From contig DATLNM010000013.1 of assembly GCA_035536775.1 (NCBI GenBank), forward strand, positions 1-39,584: a stretch of 39,584 bases of DNA, given 5' to 3'. The notes under the pieces were generated by a model. The model searched no databases. It had not been told where the DNA came from and saw nothing but the letters and a program-made list of their open reading frames with translations. The first letter of the stretch is position 1, and every line of letters starts with the position of its first letter. Shown one piece after another: positions 1 through 7,682 of the stretch. The position numbers and the translations under genes were made by a program. Origin of the DNA: DATLNM01 sp035536775. Its GTDB lineage: Bacteria > Actinomycetota > CADDZG01 > WHSQ01.

Positions 1-1025
1 GGCCTGGATCCGTCATCGTGGTGGGTCCCGGCGTCTACCCTGAGGAAGTGACGGTGACGACCCCCCGCATCACGATCCGGGGCGTGGACCGTTTCCGCTC
101 GGTCCTGAACGGGGGCGACACCCGGGAGAACGGCATCAAGATCCGCGCTCCAGGCGTCACCGTCAAAAACCTCACGGTGCGCGATTACACGGCAGCCGGC
201 ATCTCCGTTGATGGTTCCGCCGATTACACCGTCCGTCGGGTCGACGCGATCAAGAATCAGACCTTCGGCATCTATGCCAGTGGCTCACACGGAGGTGTCA
301 TCGCCAAGACCTTCGTCTGGGGTAGCGGTGACTCGGGCGTCAGGGTGGATTCCTGTCGAGATTGCGGGACGTTGATCGACGACGTGCATGCGGGATTCAA
401 CTTCTTGGGCTATGCGGGAACGAACGCGTCGGGGGTCGTGGTGCGCGACTCGACGTGGATCAACAATGGCGTCGGCATAGCACCCAACACCCTCGCAGGA
501 TCGCCTGCTCCACCGAGTGATGGACTGTTCATCTACAACAACGTCGTGCAGTACAACAACTACCGAACGGTTCCGGCTGCGGGGATGAGCAGGGAGTTCG
601 GTATCCCCTTCGGGACCGGGATCTGGTTGGCCGGCGTGAGCCATTCCGTCATCCGCGAGAATGGAATCGTCGGGCACGAGCGGTTCGGGATCCTCGTCAC
701 CGATGCTATAGACGGGTCGGGGCTTGCCTCTGTCAACAATGTGGTCATTGAGAATTCAGCGACTTCGTCGGGCAGCTACGACCTCGCGTGGGATGGCAGC
801 GGCTCAGACAATTGCTTTTCGGCGAACGAGGTCACCGGCGCGACCGGTCCTCCCGACATCCAAACGACCTATGGATGCGACATGCGTCCATTCGGAGGAA
901 CGACGTTCCAACCGGTGGACGACGACGTCGATGAAGCGTTAGTAGTAGATCCGGAGCGGGAACAGCACGAGCCGCCGGAACCCCGGCGACCGCGCTGCCA
1001 GCAGGGCCGGCCGGGCTGTGATTGA
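1..1025 (+). CDS. right-handed parallel beta-helix protein (5' truncated)
   Basis: The reading frame is already open at the first bases of the window (P-G-S-V-I-V before the GTG at 18), so the N-terminus lies outside. The visible 340 residues show the irregular hydrophobic/Asn/Gly periodicity of a right-handed parallel beta-helix (NosD / pectate-lyase-like), with short strands such as GIKIRAPGVTVKNLTV, GISVDG, GVRVDSC, GVVVRDSTWINN and GLFIYNNVVQYNN, and Asn ladders in the middle. An opening 'VGPGVYPEEVTV' block is typical of the first coils of such folds in secreted carbohydrate-acting or surface proteins. The C-terminal 35 residues are charged and Pro-rich and do not fit the helix. Substrate and enzymatic activity cannot be read from the sequence; it may be non-catalytic. 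It lies 61 bases before the lysyl oxidase gene on the same strand and could share its transcript. Confidence 0.75.
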   Translation, partial: PGSVIVVGPGVYPEEVTVTTPRITIRGVDRFRSVLNGGDTRENGIKIRAPGVTVKNLTVRDYTAAGISVDGSADYTVRRVDAIKNQTFGIYASGSHGGVIAKTFVWGSGDSGVRVDSCRDCGTLIDDVHAGFNFLGYAGTNASGVVVRDSTWINNGVGIAPNTLAGSPAPPSDGLFIYNNVVQYNNYRTVPAAGMSREFGIPFGTGIWLAGVSHSVIRENGIVGHERFGILVTDAIDGSGLASVNNVVIENSATSSGSYDLAWDGSGSDNCFSANEVTGATGPPDIQTTYGCDMRPFGGTTFQPVDDDVDEALVVDPEREQHEPPEPRRPRCQQGRPGCD

Positions 1026-1086
1026 TCCGCGGCACCCGGACGGTCCCAGCAGCCCAACGCCTTACTCGGGGGGATACGCTTCATAG

Positions 1087-1914
1087 ATGCGGTGGCGTTC
1101 AGTGCTAGTGCTCGCATCTGTGGCGATCTTCTTGCCGTCCTCCGCCGTGGGCCGCGTCTTGCCGGATAGGCAGAGACCGGCGCCGGTTCAGGAACAGTTC
1201 CCCAATCTCGTGCCTCTTCCGGCGGGGGACCTCGAGGTTGGCCATGATGACGACGAGGCACTTCGGGCGATCAGGTTCAGTGTTTCGATCTGGAACGCCG
1301 GCGACTACTCCTTCGATGTTCTCGGACGTCCGGAGGCCGCCGACCCGTTCGGCGAAGCCGAGGCAGAGCAGTGCGTCGCGTGGGCGACACCTCGCACATG
1401 CCTGCAACGTAAGAGCGTCGGCTCGTTGGTGTATCACCAGGAGCACGACCACTATCACTTCGAGGACTTCGCGCTCTACGAGCTGCGGAAGTTCCGCTCC
1501 AACGGTTCGGTGAACATGTCACCGAAGGGCCTCGTCTCGTCCAGCGAGAAGGTGTCGTTCTGCTTGGTCGATATCGAACGCCGCGATGGTTCGGACCCGA
1601 CCTACACCGCGCCGTGGCCGCTCTACTTCGGGTGTTACACGGGGCTCGGTCAGCAGGGCATCTCTCCCGGATGGGTCGATGTGTATCCGTCGAGTCTTCC
1701 CGGACAGTTCGTACCGATCGAGGGGGTCCCGGACGGACGCTACGCGATCGTCCTTCACACCGATCCGGGTGGCAAGGTCTTCGAGTCGAACGACGACGAC
1801 AATGTCTCCGTTGTCGGGATCGAGCTTGCAGGCGGCGGCGCGTCACTAGGGATGATCTGCGCGGGCGCGCCGGGCTCGCTTGTCTGCGATAAGCCGGTCG
1901 GACCGGAGAGCTGA
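1087..1914 (+). CDS. secreted lysyl oxidase family protein
   Basis: A 275-residue protein with a signal peptide (MRWRSVLVLASVAIFLPSSA). Residues 116-124 read YHQEHDHYH, matching the copper 'talon' H-x2-H-x-H-x-H of lysyl oxidases (His117, 120, 122, 124). The segment SEKVSFCLVD (about 152-161) matches GHKASFCLED of animal LOX and keeps the lysine (Lys155) that forms the LTQ cofactor. ISPGWVDVY (192-200) matches LSPGCYDTY and keeps the partner tyrosine (Tyr200). The tail (DGRYAIVLHTDP..VFESNDDDN) matches the conserved C-terminal LOX region. The family (PF01186) oxidatively deaminates lysine or other primary amines to aldehydes, releasing H2O2 and ammonia. It probably acts outside the cell. It lacks the cysteine-rich SRCR domains of animal LOXL proteins. 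The 3' end overlaps the convergent methyltransferase by 160 bases. Confidence 0.88.
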   Translation: MRWRSVLVLASVAIFLPSSAVGRVLPDRQRPAPVQEQFPNLVPLPAGDLEVGHDDDEALRAIRFSVSIWNAGDYSFDVLGRPEAADPFGEAEAEQCVAWATPRTCLQRKSVGSLVYHQEHDHYHFEDFALYELRKFRSNGSVNMSPKGLVSSSEKVSFCLVDIERRDGSDPTYTAPWPLYFGCYTGLGQQGISPGWVDVYPSSLPGQFVPIEGVPDGRYAIVLHTDPGGKVFESNDDDNVSVVGIELAGGGASLGMICAGAPGSLVCDKPVGPES

Positions 1915-2600
1915 CGGCTTCGAGAGCCTTCTCCCCAGTAGAACGCGTCACCCGTCGCGGTGACCGATATGTCCCAGCCTAGGGAACGCAACCGCGCCTC
2001 TAGCTCAACTGGGTCCCAGTAGACCTTTACGGCGCGAAATATCCGACCGTCCGGGAGTTCCCGGTCTTCGAGAGGAAGGCCCGGGCCCGACCATCTGCTT
2101 CTTCGAAGCACGTCGGTGCGCTCGTCAACGAAGAAGACGCGCCCGTTCGGGACGAGAGCGTGGGCAAGCGTGTACCAGAACGTTTCGAATGAGCCCGGGG
2201 GAACATGTGACAGGAAATTCGCGAATTCGACAACATCGTAGCGCTGAGGTGGGGACCAAGAAAAGACATCTGCGACGATGAACCTTACGCGGGGGTCGCT
2301 ACCTATTTTTACCTTGGCGATATCGATCATCTCCGGTGCGGAGTCCAGCGCGGTGATTGTTTTGGCGGGCTGACGGATCAGCTCGGTGGTCCATTGACCG
2401 GTCCCGCAGGCGATCTCTAGCGTGTGGCCACTAGGAGCGAATCGATCGAGTACGTCACGCAGCATCGCGCTCTGTTCGTTACGGGCGGCCGGCGGTGGAG
2501 GAGACGAGGCCCGGTCATATCCCGGCGCAAGGGCCCGGTAGTACGAGATCTGTTCGTCGAGCCATGCTCGATCCTTCGAGGGGATATCGGCGTCCGCCAT
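1755..2600 (-). CDS. class I SAM-dependent methyltransferase
   Basis: I take the start at MADADIPSKD (ATG ending at 2600); the open frame extends upstream with implausible residues. Residues about 50-60 contain the SAM-binding motif I LEIACGTGQWTTEL, followed by ALDSAPEMI (motif II acidic residue), FIVADVF and a post-motif DVVEFANFLSHVP, the Methyltransf_11/25 order. A region rich in Arg and Asp (VDERTDVLRRSRW) then precedes the usual C-terminal strand ending in FYWGEG. Normal homologs end near that point; here about 45 further low-complexity residues (GAPAQIIPSDAPPPASS) are read from the antisense of the lysyl oxidase 3' end. The acceptor is unknown: small molecule or protein are both possible. 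It diverges from the small membrane gene at 2784. Confidence 0.85.
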   Translation of the reverse strand: MADADIPSKDRAWLDEQISYYRALAPGYDRASSPPPPAARNEQSAMLRDVLDRFAPSGHTLEIACGTGQWTTELIRQPAKTITALDSAPEMIDIAKVKIGSDPRVRFIVADVFSWSPPQRYDVVEFANFLSHVPPGSFETFWYTLAHALVPNGRVFFVDERTDVLRRSRWSGPGLPLEDRELPDGRIFRAVKVYWDPVELEARLRSLGWDISVTATGDAFYWGEGSRSRQLSGPTGLSQTSEPGAPAQIIPSDAPPPASSIPTTETLSSSFDSKTLPPGSV

Positions 2601-2783
2601 CGGTTCATAATCGCGCCCGATCGGAGCCGAGATAGTGCCGCACGTCCTCAACCTGTGATGGGTGATGGAGGGGGCGCTCACCTCGAAGCCTGCAGTTTCG
2701 TGGAGGCTCGCGCCAACTGGCGACAGATTCAGGCACCGGCGAACGGGGCAGAGGTGGGCTAACTGTCGACAGGGAGGTTCAGG

Positions 2784-2933
2784 ATGCAATTGGCTAGTGC
2801 GATTTGGGAAACCTTTGCAACGAGGTTCGAGGACAACGAGCGAGGGGCCGTGGGCTGGCTGGCCGTCGGCGTGGTGCTCGGAGTCCTATTGGTCATCGGA
2901 GGAATCATCAAATTCCTCATCCCGGGCGAGTAG
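2784..2933 (+). CDS. 49-residue single-pass membrane protein
   Basis: A short ORF with a strong ribosome site (AGGGAGG at 2770-2776, about 7 bases before the ATG). It encodes MQLASAIWETFATRFEDNER, then the hydrophobic segment WLAVGVVLGVLLVIGGIIKF, then LIPGE and TAG. The charged first half and the terminal transmembrane helix resemble actinobacterial small membrane peptides, but I do not recognise a family. Codon use is GC-ending, like a real gene. It is transcribed away from the methyltransferase, and the truncated LysE relic follows 50 bases later. Function unknown. Confidence 0.6.
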   Translation: MQLASAIWETFATRFEDNERGAVGWLAVGVVLGVLLVIGGIIKFLIPGE

Positions 2934-2985
2934 AAACGCTCAGCCCTCCACCGGTTGGCGTAAGTCCTGGTAACAGCCCTGCCGG

Positions 2986-3219
2986 TTACCGCAGCGCGAT
3001 GTGCGCGCCGGTAACTGAAATGATCCCGCCTGCGACCACCTCGACGTAACGACGCTTACGCTCGTACGACCTACGCAGTGTCGGCGCCGAGAAGAACGTT
3101 GCCAGCGAGATCCGCCAGACGAGCGAGACCGCGGCGACGGCTCCGACGACAGCGAGGCGGGTCGCTACGGTCGCGTGCGAGCCCAGGGCTCCCGCAAAGG
3201 CGCTTGCGAAGAACAGCGC
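2986..3219 (-). pseudogene. truncated LysE-family transporter relic
   Basis: On the minus strand this encodes the last 76 residues of a LysE-type exporter (LFFASAFAGALGSHATVATR ... GGIISVTGAHIALR, then TAA). It matches the C-terminus of the intact copy at 14024-14641 at 67 of 76 residues by my count. The nucleotide similarity runs on through the stop codon into the downstream hairpin, to about 2944 here and 13980 there. Immediately upstream of the conserved part is an in-frame TAG (cta at 3220-3222 on the plus strand) and no N-terminal half, so it cannot make a transporter. It is wedged between the small membrane gene and the TetR stop codon, which suggests an old segmental duplication or recombination scar. 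Confidence 0.8.
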
Positions 3220-3249
3220 CTACGGCGGTTTCGCAAGCCCAAGATCGCA

Positions 3250-3885
3250 CTAGGGGGTTCGATCGTCGGTGGCGAACCGCATCACAATTTCAACCACGCC
3301 CTCGACCAGCTGTCCGTCGTCCAGCCCGAGCGGTTTGCGACCGAACGTCCACTCACACCGTCGCTGATTGACGAGGGCATTCATGGTGACGGTCACGAGC
3401 ACCTCCGGGTCGATGTCGGCTTTGGCAGCGTCGAGCGCGCGGCGCAGGAACTCGGCGCCGATCCGGTAGCCAAACTCACCGACGTCCTCGTAATAGCGAT
3501 CTCTGAGGTCAGCGAGGTTATCGCCCTCCTTTTCGAAAACGAGGAACAGCTCACGATTACGGTCGAGGTCCGCCAGGATCCAGCGCGCCAGAAGCATCAG
3601 CTCCGCCCTGAGGTCACCGAGCGGCATGAGGTCGAGAACGTTCCGGATCGTCTCCACCTCGTGCAGGTGACGTTCGACGGCCGCGGCCAGCAGCTCTCGC
3701 TTGTTGGCGAAGTGCTTGTACATGGCGCCGGATCGGGGAGCGAGACCCGCGAGCTCCTCGATATCGCCGACCGTTGTGCGGCGGAACCCCCGCTGCGCGA
3801 AGAGCCTGAGGCCGGCCTCGAGGAGACGCTCCTTGGTCGCCTTGTCACGGAGGTAGGTAATCTCTCGTTGTGGCATGGTAAGCAT
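3250..3885 (-). CDS. TetR family transcriptional regulator
   Basis: A 211-residue protein with an N-terminal TetR helix-turn-helix at about residues 13-60: RLLEAGLRLFAQRGFRRTTV, IEELAGLAPRSGAMYKHFANKRELL, the canonical recognition-helix pattern followed by the 'YxHFxxKxxL' signature. The C-terminal ligand/dimer domain (61-211) is all helical and unassigned; residues 145-185 (VLVTVTMNALVNQRRCEWTF) form the usual dimer helices. A second in-frame ATG nine bases downstream (MPQRE, 3876) is an equally good start; neither has a clear Shine-Dalgarno. It diverges from the small membrane protein at 3984, which is the natural candidate target. The imperfect palindrome over its start suggests autoregulation. 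The ligand is unknown. Confidence 0.9.
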   Translation of the reverse strand: MLTMPQREITYLRDKATKERLLEAGLRLFAQRGFRRTTVGDIEELAGLAPRSGAMYKHFANKRELLAAAVERHLHEVETIRNVLDLMPLGDLRAELMLLARWILADLDRNRELFLVFEKEGDNLADLRDRYYEDVGEFGYRIGAEFLRRALDAAKADIDPEVLVTVTMNALVNQRRCEWTFGRKPLGLDDGQLVEGVVEIVMRFATDDRTP

Positions 3886-3896
3886 ATGATTACTTA
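3879..3896. promoter_or_regulatory. candidate TetR operator
   Basis: TAAG-N10-CTTA forms an imperfect inverted repeat that covers the first TetR start codon and lies in the divergent region between tetR and the gene at 3984. It is AT-rich in an otherwise GC-rich neighbourhood. Operators of TetR proteins commonly sit exactly here, but the inner bases are only partly symmetrical, so this is a suggestion. Confidence 0.35.
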
Positions 3897-3983
3897 TCAG
3901 CCGTTGGGAGGCGGGATCTGACTGCGATAACCGAAGCCAGAGCGCCCAGGCAGACCGCTCGCTGGACCCCCGCGCGGGTATTC

Positions 3984-4364
3984 ATGCTGGTCGCGGCCAT
4001 CTGGCATCTGGCACTGGGAGGGGTGGGGTTCCTCTACAACGCGAGCTTCCCTGTCGGAGCGGCCGCGGCGCGCGCCGAGGGATCGGCGCACATCTTCGGG
4101 ATTTTCGAGACGAACGGGTGGCACAACGCGGCCGCGTTCGGGCTCGGGTTGGTCACGCTCTACTTCACGCTGCGCCCCGCGAGGGCACGCGAAGCGGCAC
4201 TCGTCATAGGCGTCGCGCACGTGGGGCTGACGTTGGCGTGGATGGTTTGGGATCCGAGGACGTTCTGGTTCGCATCCAATATGGCCGACCAATTTGTGCA
4301 CGGGTCGACGGCGGTAGGCGGGGTCGTGTGTGGGCTGGCCACGCCGCGCTCAGTGCTCCGTTGA
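3984..4364 (+). CDS. DUF4383-like four-helix membrane protein
   Basis: A 126-residue hydrophobic protein with about four transmembrane helices (LVAAIWHLALGGVGFLY, NAAAFGLGLVTLYFTL, AALVIGVAHVGLTLAWMVW, HGSTAVGGVVCGLA). The segment HIFGIFETNGWHNAAAFGLG resembles the 'lFGvFpvNxxHNxxH' core of DUF4383 proteins. The ATG at 3984 has no ribosome site and sits right before the first helix. An upstream in-frame CTG at 3918 lies 6 bases after GGGAGG (3906-3911) and would add a 22-residue cytoplasmic arm (…RWTPARVF), so a non-ATG start is plausible. It is divergent from tetR. Function unknown. Confidence 0.65.
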   Translation: MLVAAIWHLALGGVGFLYNASFPVGAAAARAEGSAHIFGIFETNGWHNAAAFGLGLVTLYFTLRPARAREAALVIGVAHVGLTLAWMVWDPRTFWFASNMADQFVHGSTAVGGVVCGLATPRSVLR

Positions 4365-4424
4365 AACAAGGAGTCCGGGGTCGGTTCGCGTAATCGACTA
4401 ATTCGCGGATAGCGTTTCTCTGGA

Positions 4425-6008
4425 ATGACGATGAATACGCTGGCGCGCCTGGTCGAGACGCTCGGACGTGGTGTTGTCAGCGTCGTCTGCGCGCCCAAGG
4501 GCCTCGACGTCGAGGTGCACGAAGTGGTGGTACACGACGCCGCGGACCCGTTCGCCGTGACCAATGGCGACCTCGTCCTAGGCGTCGGCGTTGGGCCCGG
4601 CGCCAACGCCGGCGACCTGGCCACCGATCTCGGTTCGAAGCAAGTCTCGGGTCTCGTGCTAAAGGCGGCGGCGGTTGCCGATGGTTCCGTAGTCGCAGCC
4701 GCCGAGAAGGCAGGTTTGGCGGTCCTATCGATCCCTACGGGCGCTTCGTGGTCACAGATCGTGCAGCTCGTCCAATCGCTGTTGTCGCATCACTCCATCG
4801 GAGGACCCGACGTACATGGACTGGCCGGTTCTGACCTGTTCGCCCTGGCCGATGCGATCGCCGCCCTGATCGACGCGCCGGTCACCATCGAAGACCGGCT
4901 TTCCCGGGTGCTTGCCTATTCAGGTCGCCAGGACGAAGCGGACGCGGCACGGGCGGAGACCATCATCGGCCGCCGCGTCCCTGATCGCCTTCTCGAGAGG
5001 CTGCAATCCGACGGTGTGTTTCGCCGCCTGGATCACGAGCGCGGCGCCGTCTACATCGATTCTCTTTCAGAGGGGATCCTTCCTCGCCTCGCCGTCTCGG
5101 TGCGCGCGGGAGAAGAGGTTCTCGGCTCGATCTGGGCCGCCGTGGCGCGCCGCCCCGAGCCGGAGGCGGAACGGGCATTCGCCGAGGCAGCCAAGGTTGC
5201 CGCCCTCCATCTGCTGAGGCACCGTGCCGGAGGTGATGTGGAGCGCGTCGTACAAGCCGACCTACTTGCGAGCATCCTCGAGGGAACGGCGGGTGCAGGC
5301 GAAGCGGCCGTACGCCTCGGTTTGGCCGGAGGCGGGTACCGGGTGCTGGCCGGATGGATGTATGCGGATGACGAAGCCGACGAGGCCCGCGCGCGGGCGC
5401 AGCTTCGGGATCTCCTCGCGGTTCATATGTCGACGTTTCGCGTCCGGGGTGCGACTGCCGTGCTGGGCGGGATCGTCTATGCGGTCATCGCGACGGAAGA
5501 AGATCCCGCGTCTTCGCGAGAGAACGCAGCCCGGGTCGCAAAGGATGTGGTGGCTCGCCCAGGTCCGCATGGGACGCCGTCCATCGGCATCGGGGGTCAT
5601 GCCTCGGGATTGCATGCGATAGGGCGGTCGAAGCGGGAGGCGGAGGAGGCGCTAGGGGTACTGCGACGCAAAGGTCGCCCGGGCGTGGCCGAGATCGAGC
5701 AAGTTCTGCTACCCGCCTTGCTGGCCCGCTTGTCAGCCTCTGCGACCGAGGACCGCCATATCTATGCGGCGAAGATCTCGCCCTTGGTGGAATCCGATCG
5801 GAAGAGAGGTACCGCCTACGTCGAGGCGCTGCGCTGCTTCTTGGATGCCTTTGGCGACTACACGGCTGCGGCCGCGGAGCTTCACATCCATCCGAACACG
5901 CTGCGGTACCGGCTTGGCAAGGCTCAACGGTTGGCTGGCCTCGATCTCGAGGACCCAGAGGAGCGGTTGGCGCTGATGCTGCTCATCCGCATCCTCGCGC
6001 AAGACTAG
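4425..6008 (+). CDS. PucR family transcriptional regulator
   Basis: A 527-residue regulator with PucR/CdaR architecture. Residues 1-120 form the PucR N-terminal domain (TLARLVETLGRGVVSVVCAP … DLVLGVGVGPG … VSGLVLKA … AGLAVLSIPTGASWSQIVQLV). The middle is a GAF/GGDEF-like CdaR sensor segment (about 140-430). The C-terminus carries the PucR HTH_30 motif at about 470-515: GDYTAAAAELHIHPNTLRYR, with LGKAQRLAGLDLEDPEERL after it. Family members control purine, amino-acid or other catabolic genes in response to metabolites. It sits 150 bases upstream of the exported-protein operon on the same strand, which is its likeliest target (inference). A TAGCGT hexamer at 4410-4415, about 9 bases before the ATG, could be a -10 element giving a very short leader. 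Confidence 0.9.
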   Translation: MTMNTLARLVETLGRGVVSVVCAPKGLDVEVHEVVVHDAADPFAVTNGDLVLGVGVGPGANAGDLATDLGSKQVSGLVLKAAAVADGSVVAAAEKAGLAVLSIPTGASWSQIVQLVQSLLSHHSIGGPDVHGLAGSDLFALADAIAALIDAPVTIEDRLSRVLAYSGRQDEADAARAETIIGRRVPDRLLERLQSDGVFRRLDHERGAVYIDSLSEGILPRLAVSVRAGEEVLGSIWAAVARRPEPEAERAFAEAAKVAALHLLRHRAGGDVERVVQADLLASILEGTAGAGEAAVRLGLAGGGYRVLAGWMYADDEADEARARAQLRDLLAVHMSTFRVRGATAVLGGIVYAVIATEEDPASSRENAARVAKDVVARPGPHGTPSIGIGGHASGLHAIGRSKREAEEALGVLRRKGRPGVAEIEQVLLPALLARLSASATEDRHIYAAKISPLVESDRKRGTAYVEALRCFLDAFGDYTAAAAELHIHPNTLRYRLGKAQRLAGLDLEDPEERLALMLLIRILAQD

Positions 6009-6155
6009 CTGGCCGAATCGCCGAAAAACAGCCATATATTTCTCCTTTTCAGCGACGGGAACGGCGCGCCAGCGACCGAAACCATGGACAAGGCGGCACC
6101 GACCGCGCACCCGAGGTGCGATCGCGGTCGAACGACCTTCGTTGGGGGTGGCGAA

Positions 6156-7682
6156 GTGGGCGTAGCTAGGAAGGGCGCGACTGCCATCGTGCTGTCGCTG
6201 GTCGTCATGAGTATCGTCCCGAGCTCGGCGCGTGAGCTTCGGCCGCATAGACCGCCCGCGGGTGGGCATCAGCACCCCCTGCTGCAGTCGGCGGGGGACC
6301 TGTTGGCTCGCCTCGTGCCCAATCCGGACGGGTTCCCGGAACGTAAGAACGGCAGCGGGCAGTGGCATTCCGGTGGGCGAGCGATCGCACACCACGCCGG
6401 GGGCGTGGAGATCTCAGATCGGTCGGTGACTTCGCAGGCGCCCGATGGGCGGTTCTACAGGCTCGGCATCAATGGATGGGAGCCGACGATCGGAGTCGAC
6501 GGGGACGGGCGCATCTTCTATCAGGCGCGTCACTCGAATCTCGAGCCGCATGTCGTGCGCTCCACGAACGAGGGGCACACGTGGGACATCGTCTCGCCCA
6601 TGATCGGCGGAGTGCCGGCTCACCCACTGAGTCTCGATCCGATCCTCTATCTCGACAAGGACACGGATCGTGTCTTCACCAACAACATCCCACCCGACAT
6701 CACTTGTCAGCCGATCTCCTTCTCGGATGACGCCGGAGAGACGTGGACGAACACCGGTATCTGCGGCCACTTCGACCACCAGAACATCTTCGCCGGACCG
6801 CCTCCAGAGGGGGGCGACCAGCCCCTTACCGACTACCCGAACATCGTCTACTACTGCGCGATCAACCTCGTCATGCTTTCGGGCACGTCGACGGCAACCA
6901 CTTGCGCACGTTCACTTGACGGTGGTCTGACATGGCTCCCGAGTGGCCAACCGGCCTATCTGACGCAGCCCGGCCAAGAGCAGGATGGAGTTCCGTGGTG
7001 CGACGGCGCGGTCGGTCACGGCTTCGCCGGCGACGACGGCGCCGTCTATCTGCCGCGTGGCTGGTGCGGGCAGCCGTTCCTGTCGATAAGTAAGGACGAA
7101 GGGCTCACCTGGAGCCAGGTGCAGGTGGCCGACAACGGTTCCCCCGATCACGAGTCTGGGATCGCGGCAGATTCCAAGGGAAACCTCTATTACACCTGGA
7201 TCGCGGACGATGACCTTCCGTACCTCGCGATCTCGCGCGACGGCGGCAACAAGTGGGGCGCCCCGATGATGATCGGTCCTCCGGGACTTCTGCGTTCGAG
7301 CCTTCCCGCTATTGACATCGGCGACGACGGCAAGATCGCGATCACATACGCGGGTTCCGAGACACCCGGCAAGGACGAGAGCAAACACTCGTGGAACGGC
7401 TACATCACGATGACGACAGACGCGCTCGCGACTAAGCCCGTCTTCTACACGGGGACGATCAACGCACCGAGCGATCCGCTGCATGTCGGTGAGTGCGGCG
7501 GCCTGCGCTGTCACACGCTTGGGGACTTCTTCGACGTAACGATCGCACCCGACGGGACGCCCTGGGTTGCGTTCGTGGACGCCTGCTTCAAGAAGGACTA
7601 CTGCGTTCCGACCTTCGATGCGATCGGTGTGCGCGGGGAGGCGGTCGTCGGCCGCCTCGTAGGGGGCCCGAAACTGCGATGA
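6156..7682 (+). CDS. exported sialidase-fold (Asp-box) beta-propeller protein
   Basis: I choose the GTG at 6156, which opens a clean signal peptide (MGVARKGATAIVLSLVVMSI, then VPSSA); an upstream ATG at 6084 would add a charged extension. The roughly 508-residue product carries at least five Asp-box/BNR motifs of the S-x-D-x-G-x-T-W type: STNEGHTW, SDDAGETW, SLDGGLTW, SKDEGLTW and SRDGGNKW. This is the hallmark of six-bladed sialidase-like propellers. I see no clear arginine triad, so sialidase activity is not claimed; many such proteins are non-catalytic binding or photosystem/VPS10-like propellers. Several cysteines (TCQPIS, GICGHF, YYCAIN, PWCDG, GWCGQ, GECGGLRCH) point to extracytoplasmic disulfides. 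The stop codon overlaps the next start (ATGA), so translation is coupled: first gene of a five-gene operon. Confidence 0.82.
   Translation: MGVARKGATAIVLSLVVMSIVPSSARELRPHRPPAGGHQHPLLQSAGDLLARLVPNPDGFPERKNGSGQWHSGGRAIAHHAGGVEISDRSVTSQAPDGRFYRLGINGWEPTIGVDGDGRIFYQARHSNLEPHVVRSTNEGHTWDIVSPMIGGVPAHPLSLDPILYLDKDTDRVFTNNIPPDITCQPISFSDDAGETWTNTGICGHFDHQNIFAGPPPEGGDQPLTDYPNIVYYCAINLVMLSGTSTATTCARSLDGGLTWLPSGQPAYLTQPGQEQDGVPWCDGAVGHGFAGDDGAVYLPRGWCGQPFLSISKDEGLTWSQVQVADNGSPDHESGIAADSKGNLYYTWIADDDLPYLAISRDGGNKWGAPMMIGPPGLLRSSLPAIDIGDDGKIAITYAGSETPGKDESKHSWNGYITMTTDALATKPVFYTGTINAPSDPLHVGECGGLRCHTLGDFFDVTIAPDGTPWVAFVDACFKKDYCVPTFDAIGVRGEAVVGRLVGGPKLR

Noticed and set aside
6156..7682. True sialidase activity for the Asp-box protein
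   Set aside because: Asp-boxes only show the propeller fold; I could not find the arginine triad, Tyr and Glu of a sialidase active site.
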